NCBI GenBank assembly: GCA_014925825.1
Contig: JACGCK010000007.1
Location: forward strand, 620,001 to 684,000
Direction of reading: 5' to 3'
Length of the DNA stretch: 64,000 bases
Source: Pholiota molesta
Taxonomy: Eukaryota > Basidiomycota > Agaricomycetes > Agaricales > Strophariaceae
In this document: one piece after another, positions 10,371 through 19,264 of the stretch
Layout of the letters: every line of letters starts with the position of its first letter
How positions within the stretch are numbered: the stretch's first letter is position 1
Notes under the pieces: generated by a model
What the model was told of the DNA's origin: nothing
Database searches by the model: none
What the model saw: the letters and a program-made list of their open reading frames with translations, nothing else
Translations under genes and position numbers: made by a program

Positions 10371-12017
10371 TATAGACCCTAATGTATTTTCGGCAGCATG
10401 TGCTGTCGAGAGGAATGTGGGAGAAGTCCACAAGTCTTCACCGCGCCCCACATCTCCTCGAATTTTCGATCCGTATTCCCAATTTCAGACTGCTCATTCC
10501 ACTGCTGTATCATTACCCAACCAATCCGTATCGTCTCTTCCGCATTCTGTAGACTTTAAAGTTCCGTTGCATGCATATGTACAAAACAGCCACATTTTAC
10601 CTTCTCTAGATTCTATTAATTCTTTCTCAAAAGATTTCTCTTCGCATATCACACTCCCTCATCCTCCTCCACAAGAATCTGTCCCAAGCTACCCCATTCC
10701 TGTCACCCCATCACCCTCCTCCTCGAACCTTACCTCTTCGAACACTTGTCGTACCATCGTCCCTCGGAAGCCCAGAGCCGGTCGTGAGATCGCTCTCAGC
10801 TCTCTTCGTCCACACGTAGCTGCCGCTGATCGCCTATTTCTATGGGATACACCATTTGGCCTCGAACACCGTGCGCGCCTCCATTCCATGCTTCCCAGCT
10901 CCCTCGTCGACCCTGTCCTGATGACGATCCGCGGCGCTCTTGCTCCCAACACAAAATCATCATACGCCGCGGGTCTCCTTCGCTGGACACAATTTTGTGA
11001 CAAGTACTCGATTCCAGAGGAGGGCAGGATGCCTGCCTCGTACGCTCTCATCTGCGGCTTCATCGCCGAGCACAAGGGCCTTGAAAAAGGAGGAACGATC
11101 AAAGGGTGGCTCTCGGGCATTCGGAGCTGGCACCTCGTCAACCATGCACCATGGTATGGCGAGGACGATCCTTGGGTCGAATTTGCGCGAGCAACGGCAA
11201 CCAAAGAAGGCGCGCATCATAAGCGCCCCCTGCGTTCTCCGGTCTCTGTCGAACACTTGCTGTTCCTCCGAAATGCTATCACACTTTCCAATCCGTTTCA
11301 CGCCGCGGTTTGGGCAGTTGCCTTGTGTACATTCTGGGGCTGCCGTCGCCTCGGTGAGACCACCGTCGCCATTGAGGCCTCCTTCGACGCTTCCTACCAT
11401 GTTCTTCGCTCTACTTCGTGCGTTTACTTGACTATCTCTGCTTCAACCTTCTGACATGTTCTGCTTCATCTAGCATTAATTTCCGTGAGTTGCGTAACGG
11501 CACCCGTTCTGTGCACTTCCGCATTCCCTGGACAAAAACGACGAAGAGCGAAGGCGCCCTTGTTATCCTGACAGCCCGCGATGACAACCTTTGCCCACGA
11601 TATGCTCTCCAGAACCATCTCCTGGTTAATCACGACATCCCACCTTCGGCATCACTGTTCGCATTCCGCACCGAAGATGGTGGCGTTCGAAATATGGTCA
11701 AGCATATCTTCCTCAACTTCGTCACGTCAGTCTGGAAGCCCGCGTCTCTCGCCCATATTCTCGGTCACAGCTTTCGGATTGGGGGCGCCGTCGAACTTTT
11801 GCTTGCGGGCGTGCCTCCCGAGATCGTTGCCGCGACTGGTGGCTGGACATCACTCGCGTTCCTTTTGTACTGGCGTAGGATGGAAGAAATCCTTCCTATG
11901 AGCATTTCCAAAGCATACAAGAAGAGTCATGTTGATGAGCTGGCGAAGATTTTCGAGGAATTCCGTAGCGGACAGCGCATCTCTCAAACTCTGCTCAATG
12001 ATCTGTCGGTTTCCTAA
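10363..12017 (+). CDS. Ngaro ORF3, tyrosine recombinase (one intron)
   Basis: The start is chosen at ATG 10363, inside the ORF2 stop; another in-frame ATG lies at 10339. The N-terminal part is Ser/Pro-rich, then comes a SAM-like core-binding domain (GALAPNTKSSYAAGLLRW). The 56-bp intron at 11418-11473 joins exon 1 to SINFRELR. Catalytic residues are visible: Arg in CRRLGE (codon 11344-11346), HSFR as the HxxR box (11766-11777), GGWTS where the second His/Trp lies, and Tyr in FLLYWR (11868-11870). This is the R-HxxR-W-Y set of phage-integrase-fold enzymes. It should insert the circular DNA copy by site-specific strand exchange. The frame is intact to TAA 12015-12017. Confidence 0.9.
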
Positions 12018-12245
12018 CTTTTACCTTTATCTTTATTCATATTTGCGGCTCCCTTTTTTCCTTTACTTCTCCTGCTGTTCCCTGTCCATAATTCCGTACC
12101 ACCGCACCCATAGATGCCTTGTAATTTGCAGATGTATTCTAAATTGTACAAAATTCACACGATTTACCGAGTTCACTCTGGTTGGATTGTCAGTTTTGGC
12201 CTTCATATGCCTCGTCCAACCTGCCTTGGGTGAGTTTCACTCTGG

Positions 12246-12614
12246 TTGGCATGGCTGGTTTGGTCTTTGGCATCCGTAGGCCACAAACCGTCTGGTCCAG
12301 ACGCTCTGGTTTTCTCGGGCTTCTCAGGCTTCAAAACATTGGAAGTCGGAAGACATCCGAACACGCGCCCGATTGGTCATCCATCCGGCCCGGTTCGACG
12401 CGGAACGCCTTTCGAACGCACGCCCAGCGCTCCAGTTGAGGAGTCGCGCAAGGCGCCGCGTTCAAAGCACGGATCGATTCCGTTTTTCCGCGAGGCCCGC
12501 GAAAACCCAGGCACAACACGAAAATCCTTTATTGGGATTTTCGTGCTCTCCATTTCATTCTCATCTTTCCTTTCCTCTTACTCATCTCATTTGGGTGTCC
12601 AAGACACTGGAACT
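12246..12614 (+). repeat. Split direct repeat B1
   Basis: 369 bp, identical by eye to B2. It contains the palindrome GTCTGGTCCAGAC and a hairpin CACGAAAATCC / GGATTTTCGTG near its 3' end. An 8-bp spacer (12615-12622) separates it from A2. Confidence 0.92.
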
Positions 12615-12622
12615 TATCTTAT

Positions 12623-12817
12623 TCCGCGATGAGCCTGAAAGGCTCATCTTAGGATAAGATAAGGCAAGGGGCAGAACCCATCAATATGTCACTTAGATAA
12701 TCATTATCAGTGTACAATCGCTCGATGTAAAAAATCCTTTCTTCATCTCTCGAGATTTGGGTTCTGCCATATTTGAGTCTTTCTGAGTCCTCATAAGTCC
12801 TCAGGACAAATTTTTTC
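12623..12817 (+). repeat. Split direct repeat A2
   Basis: 195 bp, identical to A1. It sits between B1 and B2 with spacers of 8 bp and 27 bp. This is the diagnostic B1-A2-B2 order. Confidence 0.92.
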
Positions 12818-12844
12818 GACCCACCCACCTTCTCCCTTCAGTGT

Positions 12845-13213
12845 TTGGCATGGCTGGTTTGGTCTTTGGCATCCGTAGGCCACAAACCGTCTGGTCCAGA
12901 CGCTCTGGTTTTCTCGGGCTTCTCAGGCTTCAAAACATTGGAAGTCGGAAGACATCCGAACACGCGCCCGATTGGTCATCCATCCGGCCCGGTTCGACGC
13001 GGAACGCCTTTCGAACGCACGCCCAGCGCTCCAGTTGAGGAGTCGCGCAAGGCGCCGCGTTCAAAGCACGGATCGATTCCGTTTTTCCGCGAGGCCCGCG
13101 AAAACCCAGGCACAACACGAAAATCCTTTATTGGGATTTTCGTGCTCTCCATTTCATTCTCATCTTTCCTTTCCTCTTACTCATCTCATTTGGGTGTCCA
13201 AGACACTGGAACT
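12845..13213 (+). repeat. Split direct repeat B2 (element 3' end)
   Basis: 369 bp, identical by eye to B1. It is followed directly by ACATGCT, which also occurs at the element's left edge (6656-6662). Confidence 0.92.
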
Positions 13214-13716
13214 ACATGCTGACATCAACCTCCTTACGATAGCACGCTCACCGTATTTCCCAAGTATTTCCCTTTTACAAGTTCGAGTCTCAAGCAGCCT
13301 TCCAGATGTGTCAGCCTATAGGATTAATGTGAGCTTTATTACCTCTGTCAAGCATCTTCTATTTTTCATTCAGAATCTTGTGTCTCAAGGTCAATACAAC
13401 GAACTACACCGTCCAAGTATGGCTTCTGGTTTTGGGTCTGTTTGCGTACATTTCTTCTGTGAATTCATAATCTAAAAGCACAGCTATTAAGTGGTTTTCT
13501 TACATTCACTAAATACGACTTGAGGTAATAATTGAAACCTAAGTCAAATTGTAACGTATTGATTGAGATTCTAAATCTAAGTCCGAACTTGGGTTACATT
13601 CAATGGACATAATATGCTCAGGGAACATTTAATTCGGCGATACGGATACGACCTGATACAACAGTTCCAACGAGATCAATAAATCTAGCAGATCACAGGG
13701 AGGTATCTCCAAAATC
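13214..13716. other. Right flank of retrotransposon; 3' region of oxygenase gene
   Basis: AT-rich spacer with no supportable gene. It must hold the 3' UTR of the minus-strand oxygenase gene that stops at 13717. Confidence 0.5.
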
Positions 13717-14685
13717 TTAATCATAGAATACAAGAGCGCGAAGCTCGATGGATTGGCGAGGAGGTGCGTCTGCAGGCGTCAATGGATCAAAAAAGCCAGT
13801 GTGTGGCGTAAATACAGCAACACTGCCATCTTGAATGGAATCATGGCTATAATTGAACATTGCGTCATTCACCCTCCTCAAAACAAACAAAATTCACTTA
13901 GAATGCTCACCATTTAATGAGAGCAACCTCGTCCGGAGTCATTCCATGAAGGTACTTCCACTTATGGTCCTTGTTGTACTTCACACCAAGAGTTTCGCCC
14001 GGTTCGCGGTCGGCGTAGATGAGCGCGACAGGTACCACATCGTCTGCGCCGACGCTCCTGTAGTCACACAGCGCCAGCGGCCAGTCGAAGGCAGGGTGTT
14101 CGATGGGGCGCCAGAGGTTGATGATCTGGAAGCGCTTCGCAAGCAGCCCCGGCACCTCCGCAGCGGGGAGATGGCGGTGCACGCGCGCGACGGACGCAGC
14201 AGACGACTGGTCGATGTGCACCGCCGATACCGGCTGGCGGTTCTCTGGGCTGTCGTCGAGCTGGCCTGGCCGGTGGCGGCGGATGGCTGTAAAAATATAA
14301 GTCGGTTGATCCAAGGACTCATGCAGAGAGAGCGTCAAGCTCAAGGCTTACTATGATCGAAGAATACGACGCGAGAGGCCCCTGTTACCTTCTTGATAAG
14401 GTCTGCGCTCTCGGGGTAATATTCCGCACGGATATCATCGTCGTTCCTGAACGCCTTATGTTGAGATGGATGCTTGTAGTATTGGAATCCAGTGGTATCG
14501 AGCGAGAGTGTGTCCTCTTTGCCGCGGACGTTCTCGATTACGACTTCTTTGTCCGTGTGGCCAATGTTTTCCTTGCGCTCGCCGGTGATGGAGTCAACGT
14601 TGATGTCCAGATACGGGCGCGCACCGTCCTTGGGTGGCACGAGGTACGAGAGCGTGGTGGCGGTTGATGTCGGAGTAGAAGACAT
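13717..14685 (-). CDS. CmcJ/AsaB-type hydroxylase/desaturase (GA4-desaturase family)
   Basis: Three exons, 14685-14352, 14286-13911 and 13873-13717, join in frame to 288 residues, the usual size of this family. Family blocks are present in order: LDINVDSITGERKENIG near the N-terminus, RVVFFDHTIRR across the first splice, AVHIDQS (the HxD of the 2-oxoglutarate/iron type), RFQIINLWRPI, PLALCDYRSV, KYNKDHKWKYLHGMTPDE, then FTPHTGF and SIELRALVFYD at the end. Relatives act on secondary metabolites (cephamycin 7-alpha-methoxylation, gibberellin desaturation, fungal asaB), adding hydroxyl groups or double bonds; the substrate here cannot be told. Both introns are short with good GT-AG borders. No frame damage is seen. 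The next gene upstream on the same strand is a secreted repeat protein. Confidence 0.88.
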
Positions 14686-14769
14686 TGAATATGTTTTGTG
14701 TACTGCGCAACAGTTAAGAGTGAACTTTGAGAAGCTTGTGAATGCGTCATTTCTGAGATCAAGTTGCTA

Positions 14770-14778
14770 TTATTTATA
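14770..14778 (-). promoter_or_regulatory. TATA-like box of oxygenase gene
   Basis: TATAAATA-type sequence on the minus strand about 85 bases before the ATG at 14685, a usual distance for fungal genes with a TATA box. Confidence 0.5.
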
Positions 14779-15622
14779 GGTGCAGTTAACTTGGTACAAG
14801 CGAAGATCTTTCGAAGAACTTGGTCAGTGTAATAAATTCATTACCTCATTGGTCTTGCGTGATGTTGAATTTGTCACTGATTGACTTACCAACCAATTCC
14901 CTAAATGTTGAGTAATAAGATGCTTATTAAATTGAAGGTCTAATGGAGTCGATATCAAAGGTTTATTAAGTAGTTTAGTTCGAGCTGTGGCTGTAATATG
15001 TAATGTCGCGGTCATCCAAATTCGACAAATTCAGGCAAGGGCATCTGACACAGCGCCTCTTCTAAGATATGGGAACTTCCTCAGAGATGGGCAGAATATT
15101 CACTGTTTGATGACAGATGCAATCGTCTCTTTCCTAGAAGGAAATATTCCCAAGTCCGAACGAAACTTGCTGCGCAAAGTGGCCCATTTCGACTAGGCGC
15201 TGAGATTTCGGCTTAGGGGCGTATGTGTAAGGCATTCAAAAATTAAGTGAATATTCAATATGTCATAGTAAATATCTATTCATACAAGGTCAAAGCGTTC
15301 ATCCAAATAGAGATAACAGGTATCAACAGGTATTGATTTTGCGTGACAGACATTCAGAGCTGCCTGGGATATTGCTTCCAAGTCAACGATAGTCATAACG
15401 TTACTATAAGTACATACAAAGCGAATCATCACTAAAAAATTCCGATTTCAGCCTGGCATTGCCTTGATCTCTTTTCAATATTTCTCGGAGTTTCTCGGAC
15501 GCTCGAAGGAAATGGCCCTACTTGTACAAAATAAGCGGAATACATGAATGGAAAAAATGGCACCATTTTGGGTGAGTAATAAGCAAGGCATTGATAAAGA
15601 CAGGAGGATTTGGTTTTCGTCT
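14779..15622. other. Intergenic spacer
   Basis: No gene is supported. It lies between two minus-strand genes. Confidence 0.45.
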
Positions 15623-15639
15623 TCACTTGCTGCGTTCGC

Positions 15640-16420
15640 CAGAGTCTCCATGTCGGCGGCGGTCGTGAGAGTCCCCATGTCGGCGGCGGTCGTGACGCTC
15701 ACCAGAATCGCCGTGGCGGCGACGGTCGTGGCGTTCCCAGAGTCTCCGTGGCGGCGGGCCGCACTCGACTCGCGGTATCGTGACGTTCACCAGAGTCTCC
15801 ATGTCGGCGACGGTCGTGCGCTCTCCAGAATCTCCGTGGCGGCGACGGTCATGGCGTTCGCCAGAGTCTCCGTGGCGGCGGCCTCTACCAACCTCGCGGT
15901 GTCGTGACGCTCGCCAGAGTCTCCATGTCGGCGACGGTCGTGACGCTCTCCAGAATCTCCGTGGCGGCGACGGTCATGGCGTTCGCCAGAGTCTCCGTGG
16001 CGGCGGGCCCTCCACCTCGCGGGTGTCGTGACGCTCGCCAGATCTCCATGTCGGCGACGGTCGTGGCGCTCCCCAGAATCTCCGTGGCGGCGACGGTCAT
16101 GGCGCTCCCCAGAATCTCCGTGGCGGCGGCGGTCATGGCGTTCTCCAGAGTCCCCATGGCGTCGGGCCGCCACATCGACTTCGCGGGTGTCGTGGCGCTC
16201 CCCAGAGTTCCGTGGCGGCGACGATCGTGGCGCTCTCCAGAATCTCCGTGGCGGCGGGCCTCCACATCGACTTCGCGCGTATCGTGACGTTCACCAGAAT
16301 CGCCATGGCGGCGGCGATCGTGACGCTCTCCAGAGTCACCTCCATGGCGGCGACGATCGTGGCGCTCGCCAGAGTCCCCGTGGCGGCGGGCAGCGATGCC
16401 GACTGCCTCACCTGTGGCAG
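15640..16420. repeat. Coding minisatellite, about 36-bp units
   Basis: About twenty units of the type CTCCAGAATCTCCGTGGCGGCGACGGTCGTGG, broken into words here as CCAGAGTCTCC, GTGGCGGCG and GACGGTCGTGGCG, recur every 36-42 bases. Longer spacers encode a T-R-x-V-D-V-type linker. The array forms the body of the secreted-protein gene. The unit is a multiple of three, so several registers stay open. Confidence 0.85.
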
Positions 16421-16601
16421 GACCAGCATCGGCTGGGGCTACAAGGGAGGTACTCTCCGTGGGGTGGACCTAATAGATAAAAGCGAGTAAGCATAGACGC
16501 CAGTGACATAATTCGAGAAAGCGCGGGCTTACGGGGATGGCGCTCGTCACTGAAAGAACAGCGGCAAGGATGAACGCGGCGAAGCTTTTGGTGAATTGCA
16601 T
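15885..16601 (-). CDS. Secreted Arg/His-rich tandem-repeat protein, possible Kex2-processed precursor
   Basis: Exon 1 (16601-16533) encodes MQFTKSFAAFILAAVLSVTSAIP, a textbook signal peptide with an SA-x-P cleavage region. A GT-AG intron (16532-16470) leads in frame to a short linker and then to 12-residue repeats of the type RRRHGDSGERHD. Each repeat carries RR or RRR, which are potential Kex2 sites. Near 16208 one base is missing relative to the neighbouring repeats, so the rest reads in another register (ATEILGSAMTVA) to a stop at 15885, 217 residues in all. In the original register the repeats would run on, with further slips, to a stop at 15623. No domain is recognisable. A good TATA box and a pyrimidine-rich leader suggest an expressed small secreted protein gene. 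It could be a cell-wall or peptide-precursor protein; the function is unknown. Confidence 0.6.
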
Positions 16602-16663
16602 TTTGCGTATGATGAGTGCGAGTAAAGTTTTGACAAGTTGTGAGACGAGAGAGAGCTAGCGAG

Positions 16664-16670
16664 TTTATAT
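16664..16670 (-). promoter_or_regulatory. TATA box of secreted repeat-protein gene
   Basis: ATATAAA on the minus strand about 65 bases before ATG 16601, followed by a CT-rich leader and AAA directly before the ATG. This is the arrangement of strongly expressed fungal genes. Confidence 0.6.
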
Positions 16671-17105
16671 GTGAAAGCGAAGCGGGGTCGAGTTGTGGAA
16701 CTGAAGAGCTTATGATGGAAAGTTCCCGTTTTTATAGAGCTGAATAATGACCTGTGTATTATTTTTATCATTATTCGGTATTGAAGGACATATTTTTTTC
16801 AGCGTTGAACACACCTGCGAGTTCCTTGGCATTAGGAGCAGGCAAACACACGTTGCACTCTGGTTGGCGCCAGTGAATCGTAGTAAGAATAGAACGCCAA
16901 GGCTCGCAGTTGACGAATTACAATACAAGACCAATAGCAGGCGTCGTGGACGTACCAATAGACCGAGAATAATAGTTCCAGCCTCAGTACGAGAATTTGG
17001 ACGAGGACCTCATCTCTTTTTTCAGATGAAGACGTCGAGACTGCGCGCAACCAAAGTAAATGAATAAAATGCCGCGCCACAATATTCATATGGAGATGAA
17101 ATGGT
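16671..17105. other. Intergenic spacer
   Basis: No gene is supported; only short chance frames are present. Confidence 0.4.
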
Positions 17106-17545
17106 TCAAAGTTTGAGCAACTCCAGCCATGCCCAGTCAAGGTGAATTTCCAAGCATACTGCTAAGAGGACCAAGAAGACTGCGGGGCTGCGGGTTGGGA
17201 GCCCCAAGCTTTTAAAGGGCGTTGAGCCTAGCGCTTCCCAGGAGAGCTTCCGTTTCATTAATAGAGTGGACCCAATAGCGCCCGTGAAATTTGAAGTAAA
17301 TTTAGCCCAGGCTAGGAGACGCAAACGTCGTAAAGTGAGCAGACAGCACTTACAATAGGTCTCCTATGTCGACTGGAATGCGGAACAGAACCCAAGAAGT
17401 AAGATGACCCCCAAAGAAAACCAGTAAGTATTGCATTTCCATTCGACGGAGAGCAACGTAGAGCCAGTAAATTTTCCACGCAAGTAAAAATACATTCATT
17501 GGTCAGAGGCGTTTCTAGTGTTGCTTTGAGGTTCATGACTTTTTT
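17106..17545 (-). pseudogene. Membrane-protein gene fragment
   Basis: On the minus strand an ATG near 17545 opens a hydrophobic frame with MNVFLLAWKIYWLYVALRR and LTSWVLFRIPVDIGDL up to a GTAAGT donor. After an AG acceptor near 17325 a second piece reads AWAKFTSNFTGAIG, EALGSTPFKSLGLPTRS, then a second hydrophobic stretch (AVFLVLLAVCLEIHL) to a stop at 17106. The codon structure and the donor/acceptor look real, but the reading phase does not match across the 42-base intron, so one base may be lost. The family is not recognised. It may be a decayed gene or the end of one with unseen upstream exons. Confidence 0.3.
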
Positions 17546-18249
17546 ATAACGCCTCATCAGCCAAGCCATAAGCAAGTATCAAGGAGGATAATCAAAAGAT
17601 GGCGTGTCCATTCGACCACCTTCAGCCTGCGCGTACGAAAGAGTGTATAAATCACGATCATGGGGCCCCAGCGCGTCCTAGAAATGGACATTTAATCCCT
17701 TGATTACTGCGGTTCATGCCACCTAAAGAAAAAGATTGAAGTTGAGCACCGAGCTTTATGATGAAAATTAAAAGCTTGGGTTGGTTATACCTCAAACAGC
17801 GAGATATGAAATCGCGGCATCGAGAACGTTGAGAAAAAAGGGCCTTGGTGCAATGATTCATGCTGAAAGGCGCATCCTGACCAGAGCAGCCGCTGTATTC
17901 GATTCACTTGTGGGGTTGAGATGGCGGTGGCGGCGTATTGGGGCAGGGGTGAAGCGAGAGGTGAGGAAAGTGACATGAATACGTCGGCGATGTCGACGAG
18001 GGTGCGGGTTTGGCGTTTTCATTCGCTGTCGGCATGGAATGTGTGGTTTGTTGTGTACGCGGAAGATGAGGAAAGGGGCTGGAGGAGGCTGGAGCGAGTT
18101 AATGAGTTTTTCGCCGGTGCTGAAAAGAAGAACGACTTACGTGTCGCCACACTTTTTTCCCAAAAGCATCGCAGGGGCTTCCACCTCTACGTCCGAAGGT
18201 ATTTGGCAGTGGTTCTGCGCAGGGATGTGGCCGGTGTCCCTACTAATTC
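17546..18249. other. Intergenic spacer
   Basis: Nothing supportable on either strand. Confidence 0.4.
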
Positions 18250-18570
18250 GTACCTCTAGCGCAAATAGATCACTCGATCCTGCGCCAAGGCCACCACCAC
18301 AGGCTCGCAGAGCACCAGGCAAGCACGATGCTTTGGTTGAGCACGACATAAGGATGGGCGATCCGCACACTGTGAGTATGCACGTTCTGTGTTCGACGTA
18401 CCTTGCTGCGCACCTCACGCTCGTGCGCCCGTCATTTTGAACGACTCAATTTCCATGGGAGACCCTTATTGTCGATCCGTGCACGCAGACGAGTCCTCGA
18501 TGCATTTTGGCCGAGAGGACGACTTGCGCAATCCGTTTCGTTTCAAGTTGCTCTGCCCGGTGCAGAGTTA
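18250..18570 (+). pseudogene. Relic of the 37.8-kb F-box-like gene
   Basis: Pieces align with the intact gene at 37778-39091: CTTTGGTTGAGCACGAC matches its LWLST region, TATGCACGTTCTGTGTTCGA followed by ACGTACCTTGC matches its MHVLRSTYLPAYLALVR region, and GCAGACGAGTCCTCGATGCA, continuing to the acidic stretch, matches its ADESSLHLDREDAFRDLFEV region. Order and strand are conserved. Stops and frame changes show it is dead. The GC-rich coding sequence has drifted towards AT. Confidence 0.6.
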
Positions 18571-19264
18571 GAGGCCATGTTCAGAGAGCTCTGTGTATGT
18601 TTTTGGATGTACGTGCATGGATGGGGCGAGGCGAAGAGCCGGTCAAGGCGTCCAAGTATTACGCTGTGTATGTTGTGTGGTACCTGATGAGCTCGAGGGA
18701 GAGTCGAGCCGCAGGAGGGGGCCGGGGAGGTGTTCATTGTGCAAAGCCAGGAGCAGGAATTGAAGATTGAAATGTATAATGCTAGAGTGAATGTCGACAG
18801 ACCCTCTCCCTTGTCATACAAGGTGGAAGTCGTAGAGCGCTCATTGACAGCGTTGAGAGTCTGAGACGATGGAATTTCGGAAGTGAAAAGTCGCGTCGTG
18901 GCTTCAACCCTGTGACCATGTTCCTCGCTAACAATAACAAAAATAACAATGACATTGACACTGCATTGACAAGTTACATTCAGGCTATGTACCAACTATG
19001 TACATTGACAGTGAGGCAGTGTTTAACATGTAAACCACCGCCTCGACTTGGTATATAATCCGAAAGCTCGCCACGAATAACAATCCACGACTCCAACATC
19101 ATATTGCCTTCATATTCCCGTAACTTGTGAGATTGAGGCTGTCCTAGGTAAGCAATATTAAAGAATACTCATAATGGCCTTTCGATGGCCTTGAGTACTT
19201 AGATTGGCCATGAAAGCTGAAGGGAAAACTCGCTTTAGATAAGTTCTTGCCTTCAAGATCAGGA
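18571..19264. promoter_or_regulatory. Upstream region of NACHT gene with TATA box and likely 5' UTR intron
   Basis: TATATAA lies at 19052-19058. A GTAAGC donor at 19148 and an AG at 19201-19202 would remove a 55-base leader intron before the ATG at 19265. No other gene is visible here. Confidence 0.45.

Larger units (their letters stand above)
6662..13213 (+). mobile_element. Complete Ngaro/PAT-type tyrosine-recombinase retrotransposon (DIRS order)
   Basis: The layout is A1 (6662-6856), three reading frames, B1 (12246-12614), A2 (12623-12817), B2 (12845-13213). These are the split direct repeats that define Ngaro and PAT elements, as opposed to the inverted repeats of DIRS elements. A1 and A2 are 195 bp each and identical by eye; B1 and B2 are 369 bp each and identical by eye. 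The reading frames encode a Gag-like zinc-knuckle protein, reverse transcriptase-RNase H, and a tyrosine recombinase with its catalytic residues in place. No LTRs, integrase or protease are present. In the known model, RNA is copied through the B1-A2 junction into a circle that the recombinase inserts. Identical repeats and open frames point to a recent, possibly still mobile, insertion. Confidence 0.93.

Noticed and set aside
12182..13475. Repeated 125-128 residue frames in the B repeats
   Set aside because: The frames are identical because B1 and B2 are identical DNA. They lack any protein feature and lie downstream of the recombinase in non-coding repeat sequence.
15640..16420. CRISPR-like array
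   Set aside because: Repeats are contiguous without unique spacers, the organism is a fungus, and the array is coding.
15548..16490. Plus-strand frames through the minisatellite
   Set aside because: The minus strand has a signal peptide, an intron in phase and a TATA box. The plus frames have none.
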